Of a DNA stretch of 64,000 bases, positions 44,173-55,160 are shown one piece after another (positions within the stretch are counted from its first letter, which is position 1; each line of letters begins with the position of its first letter). This stretch comes from Corynebacterium sputi DSM 45148 (GTDB lineage Bacteria > Actinomycetota > Actinomycetes > Mycobacteriales > Mycobacteriaceae). A program made the position numbers and the translations under genes. The DNA is taken from contig NZ_ATYV01000005.1 in NCBI RefSeq assembly GCF_000427865.1, forward strand, positions 128 to 64,127. The letters run 5' to 3'. The notes under the pieces are model-generated. The model searched no databases, was not told the origin of the DNA, and saw only the letters and a list, made by a program, of their open reading frames with translations.

Positions 44173-45298
44173 CACCAAGTCCGAGGGGCTTACCCGCCAG
44201 CGAGTCGCGGCGGACGTAGAGCTTGTCCGCGACAGCGTTGAGGGCTGCGCCTGCGCCGCTCTCGGGTTCGCCGATGGCGATCGGGGTTCCGGCGTCTCCA
44301 CCTTCGCGGAGACGAACGTCGAGGGGGATTTGGCCCAAGAGCGGAACCTCATCACCGGTGATCTCAGTGAGTCGGTCTGCAACGGTGCGGCCGCCGCCTT
44401 CGCCGAAGACGTCCATGCGGGAGCCGTCGGGAAGCTCCATCCACGACATGTTTTCGATGACCCCCGCGACCTTCTGCTTGGTCTGCAGCGAGATGGTGCC
44501 GGCGCGCTCGGCGACCTCCGCGGCAGCCTGCTGCGGAGTGGTGACAACGAGGATCTCGGCACCGGGCACGAGCTGCGCGACGGAAATGGCGATATCGCCG
44601 GTTCCCGGCGGCAGGTCGAACAGCAGGACGTCCAAGTCGCCCCAGAAGACGTCCGCGAGGAACTGCTGGATCGCGCGGTGCAACATCGGTCCACGCCAGA
44701 CCACAGGTGCGTTGTCATCGACGAAGTGACCGATGGAGATCAACGAGACGCCGTGGGCCTGCGGCGGCATGATCATGTCGTCGACCTGATGCGGCTTGTC
44801 CGTTGAACCCATCATGTGGGGGATGGAGTGGCCGTAGATGTCGGCGTCGAGGATGCCGACCTTGAGGCCACGAGCGGCCAGGGACGCGGCGAGGTTCACG
44901 GTAACTGAGGACTTGCCGACACCACCCTTGCCAGAGGCGACCTGGAAGACACGCGTTCGGGACTCCGGCTGAGCGAACGGAATCACGGGCTCGGCGGAGC
45001 TGCCACGCACGGCGTTGCGGAAATCGCGGCGCTGTTCGTCATTCATCACGTCGGTGGTGACGGAAACCTCACCAACACCGTCGATGCCGCGGACGGCTTT
45101 TGCGGTGTTTCCGGTAATGGTTTCGCGCATCGGGCATGCAGCGATGGTCAGGTAGACCTCCACCGCCACGTCGTTGTTCTCGGCGATGGAGATGGATTTA
45201 ACCATCCCGACCTCGGTAATCGGGCGGCGGACTTCCGGGTCCTCGACGGTGTCGAGAGCGCTACGGACCTGGGCTTCGGTAATCGTTGACATCGACAA
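44156..45298 (-). CDS. mrp: Mrp/ApbC family iron-sulfur cluster carrier ATPase
   Basis: A 380-residue P-loop ATPase. The N-terminal ~95 residues form a MIP18/DUF59 domain (DTVEDPEVRRPITEVGMVKSI), and the core has the deviant Walker A ASGKGGVGKSS and FDLPPGTGDIAI. Mrp/ApbC proteins carry Fe-S clusters to target enzymes. ATG at 45298 is used, with a second in-frame ATG 6 bases later. It is divergent from the stress-protein gene. Confidence 0.92.
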   Translation of the reverse strand: MSMSTITEAQVRSALDTVEDPEVRRPITEVGMVKSISIAENNDVAVEVYLTIAACPMRETITGNTAKAVRGIDGVGEVSVTTDVMNDEQRRDFRNAVRGSSAEPVIPFAQPESRTRVFQVASGKGGVGKSSVTVNLAASLAARGLKVGILDADIYGHSIPHMMGSTDKPHQVDDMIMPPQAHGVSLISIGHFVDDNAPVVWRGPMLHRAIQQFLADVFWGDLDVLLFDLPPGTGDIAISVAQLVPGAEILVVTTPQQAAAEVAERAGTISLQTKQKVAGVIENMSWMELPDGSRMDVFGEGGGRTVADRLTEITGDEVPLLGQIPLDVRLREGGDAGTPIAIGEPESGAGAALNAVADKLYVRRDSLAGKPLGLGVTSRD

Positions 45299-45342
45299 TC
45301 ATCCTAACCCCAAGTAGTTGATATCCCCACGTCAGGGCAGAC

Positions 45343-45368
45343 GGAACATTCTCGCTGAATGAGCCGTT
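45343..45368 (+). promoter_or_regulatory. ECF (SigE/SigH-type) promoter candidate
   Basis: GGAAC at 45343-45347 and CGTT at 45365-45368 are 17 bases apart, matching the -35/-10 pattern of actinobacterial SigH/SigE promoters. It would start a transcript about 45 bases before the general-stress-type gene at 45421. Confidence 0.5.
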
Positions 45369-45420
45369 ATATCTTAGGAACAAGTGTCCACCGTCTTTCA
45401 GGAGAATCGAAACCTTAACC

Positions 45421-45894
45421 ATGGCCAGTTCCTCTCCGGCAGCCCGCACGACCCCGAAGCCCCCGGAGGGGTGGCCGGTCGGTAGTTTCCCCACGTACGA
45501 GAAGGCTCAGGCCGCGATCGAGAAACTCTCGAAGGTGGATGATTTCCCCGTCGATGAATTGACGATTGTGGGTGTGAATCTGATGCAGGTGGAGCGGGTC
45601 GTCGGGAGGCTGTCGTGGGGGAAGATCCTCGGCGGCGGCATCGCTTATGGCTTGGCTTTGGGTGTGTTCTTCGGTTTGCTCCTGGGGCTGTTCCAGGAAG
45701 ACTGGATTTCCCCATTGATAGTCGGCGCAGGCATGGGCATGGTCTTCGGCATGGTGTCGGCCGGAGTGCCGTATGCGATGTCGAAGAGTCAACGTGATTT
45801 CGCGTCGACGACGCAGATCGTGGCTGGTCGTTATGACGTGTTGTGTAAACCCGCTAATGCGGCAAAGGCACGTGACGTCTTGGCAGGTGGATGA
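45421..45894 (+). CDS. General stress protein 17M-like membrane protein
   Basis: A 157-residue protein. PVGSFPTYEKAQAAIEKLSKVDDFPVDELTIVG matches the domain of B. subtilis GS17M-type general stress proteins; two glycine-rich transmembrane helices follow (about residues 63-85 and 92-115). The C-terminal part contains a short strand/helix module ending RYDVLCKPANAAKA. A probable ECF promoter lies upstream, consistent with stress control. The stop overlaps the lipoprotein gene (ATGATG). Confidence 0.78.
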   Translation: MASSSPAARTTPKPPEGWPVGSFPTYEKAQAAIEKLSKVDDFPVDELTIVGVNLMQVERVVGRLSWGKILGGGIAYGLALGVFFGLLLGLFQEDWISPLIVGAGMGMVFGMVSAGVPYAMSKSQRDFASTTQIVAGRYDVLCKPANAAKARDVLAGG

Positions 45895-46568
45895 TGAAGC
45901 GCGCGGCGGTTGCACTTGTTGCTCTGGGCGCCTTAACTGCTTGCTCGAGCCAGGAGCCTTTGCCGGATCAGCCGATGGAGCAGCAGGAACCAATCATCGT
46001 TGGTGCGAACGGCAACATTCCGGAACAGCGTGTTCTTGCGGACTTGTACGCCGGCGCTTTTGACCGAGTCGGCCGAGAAGCGTCCACCGATCTTGAGATT
46101 GCCGTCGATGACCGCGTTGACGCCGTACGAATGGGACAGGCCACGGTGTCCTTCGGATGTACCGGTGAACTACTCCAGCGCCTCAACCCTGACGAAGCGG
46201 CGACGCTCCACGAGGAGTACGCCGCGGACGATAACCCGAACAAGGCTTCGGACCCTGAGTGGCGCGACCGCGTCTACGACGCGATGAGCCGGTCATTCCC
46301 GGGCGATGTCATGGCCACTGACCCGTCCAACGCACAGGCGTGTGGCTGGCTCGCCGACGATAACGAGGATTACCTGCCCCAACACCTCGTCCCGTTCTAC
46401 AAGAAGCCGGCGCTGGATCGGCACCAGCGAGTGGAAGTCCTCAACCGTCTCGCAGGGTCCATCTCCACCTCTGAGATAGATGAGATGAACGAGGAATACT
46501 CCGATGGCGAAGCGCCGGAGGAGATCGCATCTGAGTGGCTCGGCAGCAGTCGATTCGCTACGGGATAA
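45891..46568 (+). CDS. Lipoprotein, OpuAC-like substrate-binding protein
   Basis: A 225-residue lipoprotein with lipobox LTAC (Cys18). The mature part, VGANGNIPEQRVLADLYAGAF followed by AVRMGQATVSFGCTGELLQRLNP, resembles short glycine-betaine/osmoprotectant-binding proteins of the OpuAC class, though it is shorter than typical and no transporter genes are adjacent. It overlaps the stress-protein gene by 4 bases and is likely co-expressed with it. Confidence 0.65.
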   Translation: MMKRAAVALVALGALTACSSQEPLPDQPMEQQEPIIVGANGNIPEQRVLADLYAGAFDRVGREASTDLEIAVDDRVDAVRMGQATVSFGCTGELLQRLNPDEAATLHEEYAADDNPNKASDPEWRDRVYDAMSRSFPGDVMATDPSNAQACGWLADDNEDYLPQHLVPFYKKPALDRHQRVEVLNRLAGSISTSEIDEMNEEYSDGEAPEEIASEWLGSSRFATG

Positions 46569-46586
46569 AAACCCGCATTACGACGC

Positions 46587-46622
46587 AAAGAACCCGGCCC
46601 CCACATGGGAGCCGGGTTCTTT
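46587..46622. terminator. Bidirectional terminator between the lipoprotein gene and odhA
   Basis: AAAGAACCCGGC (46587-46598) and GCCGGGTTCTTT (46611-46622) form a perfect 12-bp stem with extra CCC/GGG pairing inside. The A- and T-rich ends serve both converging genes. Confidence 0.85.
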
Positions 46623-46629
46623 CAGCCGG

Positions 46630-49600
46630 TTATTTCTGGAACGCTTCTTCCAGCAGTGCCTTCTCCTCGATCGCGTGAACCTTGGCGACACCGGTGGCGG
46701 TGGACGACTGGGCGCGACGGGAAATTCGGGTGATGCGCGGCAGGTCAGGCAGCAGCTCCGGGAGCTGCAGTGCCAGGAACGGCCACGGGCCCTGGTTGGC
46801 AGGCTCGTCCTGCACCCAACGGAGGTTCTCGTAGTTCGGGTAGGACTCGAGGGTCTCGCGGATGCGGTTGAACGGCACCGGGTGGAGCATCTCCACGCGG
46901 ACGATAGCGACGTCGTCGCGGCCGTCCTTCTCCTTCTTCGCGGCGAGATCGTAGTAGATCTTGCCGGAGCACATCAGAACAGTCTTGACCTTGGAGCGGT
47001 CGCCACCCTGCTTGCTGAAGGTCGGGTCGTCGAGGACGGACTCGAACTTGGTCTTCTCGGTGAAGTCCTCCACCGGGGAGACCGCTGCCTTGTTGCGCAG
47101 CATCGATTTCGGGCTGAAGATCACCAGTGGGCGGTGCAGGTCCGAGTTAATGTGGCGGCGCAGCAGGTGGAAGTAGTTCGCCGGATCCGTCGGCTGAGCC
47201 GCGGTGAACGAACCTTCAGCGCACAGCTGCAGGAAGCGCTCGATGCGGGCGGAGGAGTGATCCGGGCCCTGGCCCTCGTAGCCGTGCGGCAGGAGGAGGA
47301 TCAGCTTGGAAGTCTGACCCCACTTGGCCTCACCGGAGGAGACGTACTGGTCGATGATGGTCTGCGCGCCGTTGGCGAAATCACCGAACTGTGCCTCCCA
47401 GACGACGGTCGCGTCCGGATTGCCGAGGGTGTAGCCGTACTCGTAGCCCATGCCTGCGAACTCGGTCAGTGCCGAGTTGTAGATCATGAACTTTCCGCCG
47501 TTGCCCTGGTTCTTGGCGTAGGTGTCCAGCGGGCTGTACTCGTTGCCGGTTTCCGGGTCGACGAGGACCGCGTGACGCTGGGTGAAGGTGCCGCGGCGGA
47601 CATCCTCACCTGCGAAGCGGACAATGGAGCCTTCGCCGGCCACGGAACCGAGAGCGAGGAGCTCTGCGGTTGCCCAGTCGACGTCACCCTTGGTGGTGGA
47701 GTCTGCGCGCTTCTTAGCCATCGGGCGGAGGCGCTTGTGCAGCGTGAATCCCTCCGGGACGTTGGCGTAGGTAGCGCCAAGCTCTGCCATGGTGGCCTTG
47801 GAGAGGCTGGTGTCCATGCCGTGGGGGAGCGGCTGGGAACCGGTGATACCGGTCTGCTGCTCCGGGGTCATGGTGTCCTTACCCGCACGGACCTGGTTGA
47901 ACGTGGATTCCATCTGGTCGTGGAAGTCGCGGCGTACTGCCTCAACCTCTTCCTCAGACAGGTCGCCACGGCCGATCAGGTTGTTGGTGTACTGCTCACG
48001 CACCGACTCCTTCTCGTCGATGATGCGGTACATCTCCGGCTGAGTGATCGACGGATCGTCGGCCTCGTTGTGGCCACGCTTGCGGTAGGTGACCAGGTCG
48101 ATGAAGACGTCCTTGCCGAAGCGGTTGCGGTACTCGACGGCGAGCTTGCCGACCCACACGACTGCTTCCGGGTCATCGCCATTGACGTGGAAGACCGGGC
48201 AACCGTAGGCCTTAGCCAGGTCGGTGCAGTAGTAGGAGGAGCGGCCGGAGTCCGGAGCGGTGGTGAAGCCGATCTGGTTGTTGACCACGATGTTGATGGT
48301 GCCGCCGACCTTGTAGCCGCGCAGGCCCATCAGGTTGAGGGTCTCCTGGACCACGCCGAGGCCGGAGAAGGCTGCGTCGCCGTGGAGGACCATCGGCATG
48401 ATGGTGTAGCCCTCGTCGCCGAGGTCGAGGATGTCCTGCTTGGCGCGGGACATACCGACGACGACCGGGTTGACTGCCTCCAGGTGCGAGGGGTTGGCGG
48501 TGAGGGAGATGTCGATCTCCTCGTCGCCGAACATGCGCAGGTGCTGGCCGGTGGTGCCAAGGTGGTACTTCACGTCGCCGGAGCCACCTGCGGTGGCCGG
48601 GTTCATGTTGCCTTCGAACTCGCTGAAGATTTCCGCGAGGGGCTTACCGACGATGTTTGCCAGCACGTTCAGACGGCCACGGTGCGGCATACCGATGACA
48701 ACTTCGTCGAGGTTCTCCGCAGCAGCGGTGTCGATGGCGGAGTCCATCAGCGGGATCAGAGCCTCAGAGCCTTCGAGGGAGAAGCGCTTCTGGCCGACGT
48801 ACTTGGTCTGCAGGAAATTCTCGAATGCCTCAGCGGCGTTGAGCTTCTGCAGGATGTACTTCTGCTCAGCGTGCGTCGGGCGGGGCTGGCCCACCTCGAT
48901 GCGCTCCTGCAGCCACTCGCGCTCGTCGGTGTCGAGGATGTGCATGTACTCGGTGCCGACCTTGAGGCAGTAAGCGTTGCGCAGGCGCGAGAGAACCTCG
49001 CGCAGCGTCATCGTTTCCTTGCCACCGAATCCGCCGACGTTGAACTGGCGGTCGAGGTCCCAGAGGGTCAGGCCGTGGGTGGCCAGGTCCAGGTCGCGGT
49101 GGTCCGGCTGGATGATGTTCGGGTGATCGAACTGCAGCGGGTTGATGTCGGCGATCAGGTGACCGCGGCTGCGGTACGCCTCGATGAGGCGCATGACGCG
49201 GGTGTTCTTGTCGATGCCGGTGTTCGGCAGGTCCTGTGCCCAGCGCATGGGGGTGTAGGGCACGTTCATGGACTCGAAGATCTCGTCCCAGAACAGGTTG
49301 TCCGTGAGGAGCTGCGACATCGTGCGCAGGAATTCGCCGGACTCGGCGCCCTGGATGATGCGGTGGTCGTAGGTCGAGGTGACCGTCACGAGCTTCCCGA
49401 CGCCAACTTCAGCCAAACGATCCGCCGACGCACCAGCGAACTCGGCCGGGTAGTCCATCGAGCCGACGCCGATGATGGCGCCCTGGCCCTTGGTCAGACG
49501 CGGGACAGAGTGACGCGTGCCGATTCCGCCGGGGTTGGTCAGCGAGATGGTGACACCGGCGAAGTCCTTGCCGGTGAGCTTGCCGACGCGGGCACGGGAC

Positions 49601-50340
49601 ACGACGTCCTCGTAGCCGTCGAGGAACTCACGGAAGGTGAGGTTCTCGCACTCGCGGATGGCGGCGACGACGAGGGCGCGGGAGCCATCCTTGGACGGCA
49701 TATCGATAGCCAGACCAAGGTTGATGTGCTCCGGGGTCACCAGGGTCGGCTTGCCGTCCTTGACCTCGTAGTAGTTGTTCATGTCCGGGTGGATCATGGT
49801 CGCCTTGACTAAGGCGTAACCCAGGATGTGGGTGAAGGAGATCTTGCCGCCGCGGTGACGTGCGAGGTGCTCGTTGATCATCGAGCGGTTCTCGAACATC
49901 AGACGCGCCGGCATGTCCCGCACGGAAGTTGCCGTGGGGATCTCCAGGGAGAGGTCCATGTTCTTGGCGATCGCCTTGGCGATGCCCTTCAACTGGGTGT
50001 CGCCGGCCTCCGGTGCGGTGGCTTCATCAGCCTTGTCCATCGGGGAGGTGGACTTGCGTCGTGGCTTGGGCTTTTCGGTGATGTCCGAGGACTCGGCCAC
50101 GTTGGCTTGCTTCCGTTCCGCGGTATCGAGGAGCTTCGTCTCCGTCGGCTTATTGGCCGCTGCCTTTTTGGGGGTGGCCTGCTGTGCGGCGGGTGCCGCC
50201 GCCTTGGATTCGCTCTTCGGAGAGTTTTTGGTGAAGTAATCCCGCCACTCTTGGTCGAGGGACTGGGGGTCGTTCTTGAACTGCTGGTACATCTCGTCAA
50301 CCAGCCATTCATTCTGACCGAAGCTCATGTCGCTGCTCAC
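46630..50340 (-). CDS. odhA: 2-oxoglutarate dehydrogenase E1 component with fused E2-type domain, OdhA/Kgd
   Basis: A 1236-residue multifunctional enzyme. The N-terminus ([15 protein letters not shown]) is typical of OdhA. It is followed by a linker with Ala/Lys/Pro, an E2-type succinyltransferase domain (about residues 80-330, with the catalytic His in TYDHRIIQG) and a full ThDP-dependent E1 region with [20 protein letters not shown] and NNQIGFTT. The E2 domain lacks a lipoyl domain, as in all corynebacterial OdhA. It decarboxylates 2-oxoglutarate in the TCA cycle. The GTG at 50340 is chosen because its product starts like known OdhA; an ATG 18 bases upstream is also possible. Confidence 0.95.
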   Translation of the reverse strand: MSSDMSFGQNEWLVDEMYQQFKNDPQSLDQEWRDYFTKNSPKSESKAAAPAAQQATPKKAAANKPTETKLLDTAERKQANVAESSDITEKPKPRRKSTSPMDKADEATAPEAGDTQLKGIAKAIAKNMDLSLEIPTATSVRDMPARLMFENRSMINEHLARHRGGKISFTHILGYALVKATMIHPDMNNYYEVKDGKPTLVTPEHINLGLAIDMPSKDGSRALVVAAIRECENLTFREFLDGYEDVVSRARVGKLTGKDFAGVTISLTNPGGIGTRHSVPRLTKGQGAIIGVGSMDYPAEFAGASADRLAEVGVGKLVTVTSTYDHRIIQGAESGEFLRTMSQLLTDNLFWDEIFESMNVPYTPMRWAQDLPNTGIDKNTRVMRLIEAYRSRGHLIADINPLQFDHPNIIQPDHRDLDLATHGLTLWDLDRQFNVGGFGGKETMTLREVLSRLRNAYCLKVGTEYMHILDTDEREWLQERIEVGQPRPTHAEQKYILQKLNAAEAFENFLQTKYVGQKRFSLEGSEALIPLMDSAIDTAAAENLDEVVIGMPHRGRLNVLANIVGKPLAEIFSEFEGNMNPATAGGSGDVKYHLGTTGQHLRMFGDEEIDISLTANPSHLEAVNPVVVGMSRAKQDILDLGDEGYTIMPMVLHGDAAFSGLGVVQETLNLMGLRGYKVGGTINIVVNNQIGFTTAPDSGRSSYYCTDLAKAYGCPVFHVNGDDPEAVVWVGKLAVEYRNRFGKDVFIDLVTYRKRGHNEADDPSITQPEMYRIIDEKESVREQYTNNLIGRGDLSEEEVEAVRRDFHDQMESTFNQVRAGKDTMTPEQQTGITGSQPLPHGMDTSLSKATMAELGATYANVPEGFTLHKRLRPMAKKRADSTTKGDVDWATAELLALGSVAGEGSIVRFAGEDVRRGTFTQRHAVLVDPETGNEYSPLDTYAKNQGNGGKFMIYNSALTEFAGMGYEYGYTLGNPDATVVWEAQFGDFANGAQTIIDQYVSSGEAKWGQTSKLILLLPHGYEGQGPDHSSARIERFLQLCAEGSFTAAQPTDPANYFHLLRRHINSDLHRPLVIFSPKSMLRNKAAVSPVEDFTEKTKFESVLDDPTFSKQGGDRSKVKTVLMCSGKIYYDLAAKKEKDGRDDVAIVRVEMLHPVPFNRIRETLESYPNYENLRWVQDEPANQGPWPFLALQLPELLPDLPRITRISRRAQSSTATGVAKVHAIEEKALLEEAFQK

Positions 50341-50426
50341 GGCAGGTTCTCGCCTCATTTCCTGTTCGCTTCTGCGTTTGTTCGCGGACGAACCGCGTGA
50401 GATTGTGTCACACAACAGTAACGGTA

Positions 50427-53400
50427 TTACCTGGATTTCTCCACGTCCGCCTCCCTGGCATGGTACGCGGCCCATAGTTTGGAGTAGACACCGTTCGCCT
50501 TAAGCAGCTCCGCGTGGGAACCGCGCTCGATGACCTCACCTTTATCGATGACGTAAATGCGGTCAGCTTGTGCGGCGGTAGCGAGCCGGTGAGCCACGAT
50601 AACGCTGGTCCGACGTTCGGCAGCACGGTTTGTGGCCGTGAGGATCGCCCTTTCTGTTGACGGGTCAAGGGTAGCAGTCGCCTCATCTAGCAAAAGTAAT
50701 TCTGGTTTTACAAGTTCAGCTCTGGCGAGGGCAATCAATTGGCGCTGTCCGGAGGACAATCCGCGGCCTCGTTCGCCTACTTCCCGAGTGAAGCCTCCAG
50801 GGATCGCGGAGATGGTCGAGAGGGCACCGACGCGTCGGGCGGCGTCGATGATGTCGTCCCGGGAGGCGTCCGGCCGACCGTAGGAAATATTCGATGCGAT
50901 TGTTCCGGTAAACAGATGCGGCTCCTGCGGGACGAATCCGAGTTTTGAGCGCCACCGGTGCAGGGGAACCTCGCGGATGTCCTCGCCGCCGGCTCGGACG
51001 GAGCCGTCGGTTGCGTCGTAGAAACGCGCTAGGAGCTTTACGACGGTGCTCTTGCCTGCTCCAGTCTCACCAACTAGAGCGACTGTCTCGCCAGGTTCGA
51101 CGTCGATGTTGAAGTCCGCCAGGACCGGTTCCTTACCGGGGTAGGCGAAGGAGACGTTGTCGAACTCGATTTTCCCGTCTGCATGTGCCGGCTGGGAGCC
51201 GGTGTCGGGGTATGAGGGCGTCGAAAGCAGGTCGGAGATCCGGTCCAACCCGATGCGTGCTTGCTGGTATCCGTCGAAGACTTGGGAGAGCTGCTGGATC
51301 GGTCCGAACAACATGCTGAGGTACAAGATGAATGCGACGAGTACACCTGCACTCGCGGTGCCTCCGGCGATCTGATGGGCGCCGATGAGGAGGACTGCGG
51401 CGGTCGTAACATCCGAGATTAAGTTGATTCCCGGGAAGTACGTGGATACAGCGATCTGAGCGCGGCCACGCAGTCGTCGGTAGAGGTCCGAGGCTGCAGC
51501 AAAGCGAGTCTCGACCTGATCGGTCAGGCCGAACTGCTGAGTATTGCGTAGACCGGAGATGGACTCTTGGAAGTCGGCGTTAACCCACGAAACCTGCTCG
51601 CGGGCCTGAGCGTAAAGCCGGGAGGAAATACGACGGAAGATCAATGTGGCGACGATGATCACTGGCACCGCCGCCATTGCGATGAGGGACAACTCCGGAT
51701 CGACGACCACTAGGAGAACGATCACGCCGAATAGCGTCATTAACGCAGTAAATGCCTGAGCGACGCCGGTCTGGAGGAAAGACGAGAGGGCGTCGATGTC
51801 GGTAGTCATGCGGGTCATGATCCGGCCGGAGCGTTGGGATTCGAAGTAGTTCACACCCAGTGAGTTCAAGTGCCGGTAAGAACGCACACGCAGCAAATAC
51901 AGCAGGCGTTCACCAGTGCGGGCAGTGAGTACCGCCGTGACAGCAGAGGCGACCCATCCGATCGCCACAATGCCCAGTCCGAGTCCGGAGGCAATCCACA
52001 CGACGGAGAGGTCACCGCCGGAGATGCCGTCGTCGACAACCCGCGAGACCAGCATTGGAAACGCAAGGTCCGCGGCTGTCACCACGATCAGCAAAGCGAT
52101 AACACCGGTGAGCAACCACGGCACCTTCGACAGGAGCAGTCGCAGTGAGAATGGCCGGTCGGTGTCCAAGGCAGTGGGGGAGAGGACGGGCTTTTCGTTG
52201 GCAGGGGGAAGCAGATCGATTCGGTCGTACAGCTCCTGGGTAGGAGGCATCGAGACCATCGCAGCGCTCATCGGGCCACCTCGGGCACCGGGCACCTGTG
52301 CAGGCTTTTCCATACTTGTGGTGTCCATGACCCGTTCGGAGGCGGCGACTTCCGGCCAGAGCAGGTCCCTAGAAGGCTCGGGCGCATCCGGTTCATCGAT
52401 GGTCAGGTTCTCCCGCACTGCCTTGCGTTCCGCCTCGGACAGATCCATGAGGCGGGCGAACAAAGGGTTCGATTCCAGTAGTTCGGAGCGGGTTCCGAGG
52501 CCGGAGATGTGGCCGTCGTCAAGCAAAAGGACGCGGTCGGCGCGGTCCAGCGTCGAGGATCGGTGCGCGACGATGACCATGGTGATGTCGCCGTAGGTAT
52601 CTAGGGCATCGAAGATTCGGGCCTCGGTGGTGGCGTCGATGGCGGAGGTCGCGTCATCGAGGACGAGTACCCGCGGTCGGGCAAGGAGAGCGCGGGCGAG
52701 GGCCACGCGCTGGCGCTGCCCACCCGAGAGGGTCTGGCCGCGCTCGCCAATGACAGTGTCCCAGCCATCGGGGAGGTCGTCGATGAAGGTGATTTGGGCG
52801 TCGTCGGCGGCGCGACGGACTTGTTCGTCCGTGGCATCGGGCGTGCCCATCGCGATGTTCTCGCGGATTGTGCCGGACACCAGGAAAGGCTCATCGGGGA
52901 CCACGACAACCGAATCGTGAACGTCCGGGCAGTCTGCAATGTCCACTGTGCCATCAGAGCCAACCAGTTCGATCCGACCCGACTGAGCGAGATAGAACCG
53001 GCCAAGAAGTTCAGTCAGCACCGTCTTTCCCGATCCCGGCGGACCGATGATGGCGAGGCGTTCGGCGGGGGAGATGTGGAAGGAGACGTCGGAAAGCACG
53101 CGGTTTTCGCTGACGTTCGTGAGGCGCACGCCGAGCGGACCGGACGGCACGGGAGACGGATCCGCAGGAGCCGGAGTGTCCGGGCCAGTGTTGATGACCT
53201 CCTCCACACGATCGAGGCTGGAGGTAACCAACTGCAGCGACACAATCATGTTGGAGACCAGGCGCGACAGCCCCGTGAGAGTGGTGAGGTACGTGGCGAA
53301 AGCGACGAACGTACCCACAGTGATGTCCCCGCGCAACGCGAAATAACCACCAACGGCGAGGTTCGCGACAAGCGAGAGCTGCGGCAGCGACTCAAGAGTC

Positions 53401-54161
53401 GGTTGGAACTTGGCGGTGAGCCTCGCCGCCCGCATTTTCAGGGCGAAGAGCCGGCCGGACTGGCGTTCCAGAGTGTCGACCTCACGCTGCTCCTGAGCGA
53501 AGGCCTTGACCACGCGCACGCCAGTGACAGTCTCCTCAACCTGGGAAGCGACGACCGCTGCCTGCTGCTGAGCAGTCCACGTCGCCGCGTGGAGAGGACC
53601 GCGAGAACGGAGGATGACCGCGATGAGCACCGGCACGATCGCCAGGCCCACCAGCGTCAACGGCACCGAAAGAAACAGCATCACGACAAGCGTCAGCACG
53701 ATCTTCAGCACCGATGACATCGTCAACGGCAGCATCGCGAGCATGCCCTGGATGCCAGAGAGATCAGAGATCGACCGGGACACCACTTGACCGGTGCGAA
53801 CCCGGTCCTGGGCGGGGCCGTCGAGCTTCTGCAGGGAATTCAGCAGACGCACGCGCATGTCGTGCTGGACGTTCAACGACAACATGCCGGAGGTATATCT
53901 GCGAGTGCCCTGCGCAATCGTGCGACCAACAGCCACCGCCACGAAAATGATGACCACCGCGACGATCGGAGTGAGCGTGGGCATCCATTGGGCGGGCAGA
54001 CCACCGTCGCCCTGACCGGTCGCGGCGTCGATGGCATCGCGGGTCAGCAGCGGAAGGATGGTCTCAAGCACGATGACGGCGACCGAGGCCGCGGACACGA
54101 CGGCGAGCGTCACCGGGTGCTGGCGGCAATACCGCCACAGCACCGACAAAGGGGAGTTCAC
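50427..54161 (-). CDS. Fused ABC exporter (TMD-NBD-TMD-NBD), Rv0194-like
   Basis: A 1244-residue exporter with both halves in one chain, each a six-helix domain plus an ATPase domain. NBD1 has GPPGSGKT, a canonical LSGGQ and Walker [12 protein letters not shown], with Asp in place of the catalytic Glu. NBD2 has GETGAGKS, a changed signature LSSGQ and canonical [12 protein letters not shown]. One ATP site is thus degenerate and one is active, as in heterodimeric exporters. Drug or lipid export is likely; substrate unknown. The GTG lies 2 bases after the EcsC-like gene, and odhA starts 86 bases downstream. Confidence 0.9.
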   Translation of the reverse strand: MNSPLSVLWRYCRQHPVTLAVVSAASVAVIVLETILPLLTRDAIDAATGQGDGGLPAQWMPTLTPIVAVVIIFVAVAVGRTIAQGTRRYTSGMLSLNVQHDMRVRLLNSLQKLDGPAQDRVRTGQVVSRSISDLSGIQGMLAMLPLTMSSVLKIVLTLVVMLFLSVPLTLVGLAIVPVLIAVILRSRGPLHAATWTAQQQAAVVASQVEETVTGVRVVKAFAQEQREVDTLERQSGRLFALKMRAARLTAKFQPTLESLPQLSLVANLAVGGYFALRGDITVGTFVAFATYLTTLTGLSRLVSNMIVSLQLVTSSLDRVEEVINTGPDTPAPADPSPVPSGPLGVRLTNVSENRVLSDVSFHISPAERLAIIGPPGSGKTVLTELLGRFYLAQSGRIELVGSDGTVDIADCPDVHDSVVVVPDEPFLVSGTIRENIAMGTPDATDEQVRRAADDAQITFIDDLPDGWDTVIGERGQTLSGGQRQRVALARALLARPRVLVLDDATSAIDATTEARIFDALDTYGDITMVIVAHRSSTLDRADRVLLLDDGHISGLGTRSELLESNPLFARLMDLSEAERKAVRENLTIDEPDAPEPSRDLLWPEVAASERVMDTTSMEKPAQVPGARGGPMSAAMVSMPPTQELYDRIDLLPPANEKPVLSPTALDTDRPFSLRLLLSKVPWLLTGVIALLIVVTAADLAFPMLVSRVVDDGISGGDLSVVWIASGLGLGIVAIGWVASAVTAVLTARTGERLLYLLRVRSYRHLNSLGVNYFESQRSGRIMTRMTTDIDALSSFLQTGVAQAFTALMTLFGVIVLLVVVDPELSLIAMAAVPVIIVATLIFRRISSRLYAQAREQVSWVNADFQESISGLRNTQQFGLTDQVETRFAAASDLYRRLRGRAQIAVSTYFPGINLISDVTTAAVLLIGAHQIAGGTASAGVLVAFILYLSMLFGPIQQLSQVFDGYQQARIGLDRISDLLSTPSYPDTGSQPAHADGKIEFDNVSFAYPGKEPVLADFNIDVEPGETVALVGETGAGKSTVVKLLARFYDATDGSVRAGGEDIREVPLHRWRSKLGFVPQEPHLFTGTIASNISYGRPDASRDDIIDAARRVGALSTISAIPGGFTREVGERGRGLSSGQRQLIALARAELVKPELLLLDEATATLDPSTERAILTATNRAAERRTSVIVAHRLATAAQADRIYVIDKGEVIERGSHAELLKANGVYSKLWAAYHAREADVEKSR

Positions 54162-54163
54162 GG

Positions 54164-55054
54164 TTAGAACGTCTGCGGCACCGGTCCGAGGGAACCACGG
54201 ACACGCTCGACGAGAGCTCGACCCATCTTGCGGTTCGCGGTGGAACCGATGACCAAGCCGACGCCCATTGGCATCAACTTGCCGAGGCTGGCCTTCTTCA
54301 CGGACTTCATCATCCGCTTCTGGGCGATCTGCAGGAGCTGCTTGTTAATTCCACCGAGCTTGGGCAGTGGCACCTTCCGCATCATCGACGCACTGGATTC
54401 CTGGCGGGCGCTGGCGATGACTTCATTGCCACCGAGAGCCGCCTGCACCAAGGCTGCACCACTGGAGCCGGTCAACGAGAGCAGGATCAGGGAACGACGG
54501 CGCTCCTTCTCCTCAATGTCGATACCGCGCACCACAGCAGAAGCCAGCACATGCCACGATGCGGCCTCGAGGAATGCAACAGATTCCACCGCAATGGCAC
54601 CCATACCCATGATGATGCCGACGCCGGGGATAACGGCAGCTCCACCGGCGGCGCCACCGCTGCTGGTGACGAGGCGAATGAAGTGGGCGTCGATACGCTT
54701 CTGGATCTGCATCGGCGACTCGTCCGGGTGTTTGCGCCGAATCTTGTTCACGTAACCGGAAATGATGGACGTCTGCCAACCCATCGCCTTATCCAGCGTG
54801 CCGATGAGGATCTTGCCGGCCATGCCAGCGTCCAACTCAATGGCCTTGGCATCGGAGCCGATGATGTCGGTGTACACCGAACGATCGATTCGGTTTCCCT
54901 CTAACGGATGGCCAGTCGTAGAAAGCATGTCCGGCCGCGGATTAGCCGTCTCCTCACCGGGGGAGCGCCCGTCGGTCTGGAATCCATCTGCCAACCGGTC
55001 GCTGCGCTCCTTCCGTGAGCTGTGACTGTCCTTGCCCTTCTTCTTGCCGAACAC
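54164..55054 (-). CDS. EcsC-like protein
   Basis: A 296-residue protein with a 50-residue polar, charged N-terminus and glycine-rich hydrophobic helices in the middle (GGAAGGAAVIPGVGIIMGMG) and near the end (GVGLVIGSTANRKMG), the pattern of the EcsC family. EcsC relatives are linked to ABC exporters, and here the gene runs directly into the exporter gene. The GTG at 55054 is chosen because AAAGGAG stands 6 bases upstream; an ATG 48 bases further up lacks this. Function inferred from context only. Confidence 0.65.
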   Translation of the reverse strand: MFGKKKGKDSHSSRKERSDRLADGFQTDGRSPGEETANPRPDMLSTTGHPLEGNRIDRSVYTDIIGSDAKAIELDAGMAGKILIGTLDKAMGWQTSIISGYVNKIRRKHPDESPMQIQKRIDAHFIRLVTSSGGAAGGAAVIPGVGIIMGMGAIAVESVAFLEAASWHVLASAVVRGIDIEEKERRRSLILLSLTGSSGAALVQAALGGNEVIASARQESSASMMRKVPLPKLGGINKQLLQIAQKRMMKSVKKASLGKLMPMGVGLVIGSTANRKMGRALVERVRGSLGPVPQTF

Positions 55055-55160
55055 GTCTGACTCCTTTCGTTGGTCCCACTCTACGAGAACACTGGAGGGC
55101 ACCAGTTCGTTCCCGATAATGCTGCATTAGGTTGGAGGTCACGCTGGCGAAAGGAATACA

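Noticed and set aside
46504..49812. A 1102-codon open frame on the + strand
   Set aside because: It is antisense to odhA, whose frame has clear enzyme motifs. Long mirror frames come from the strong codon bias of this high-GC gene; the translation has no domain.
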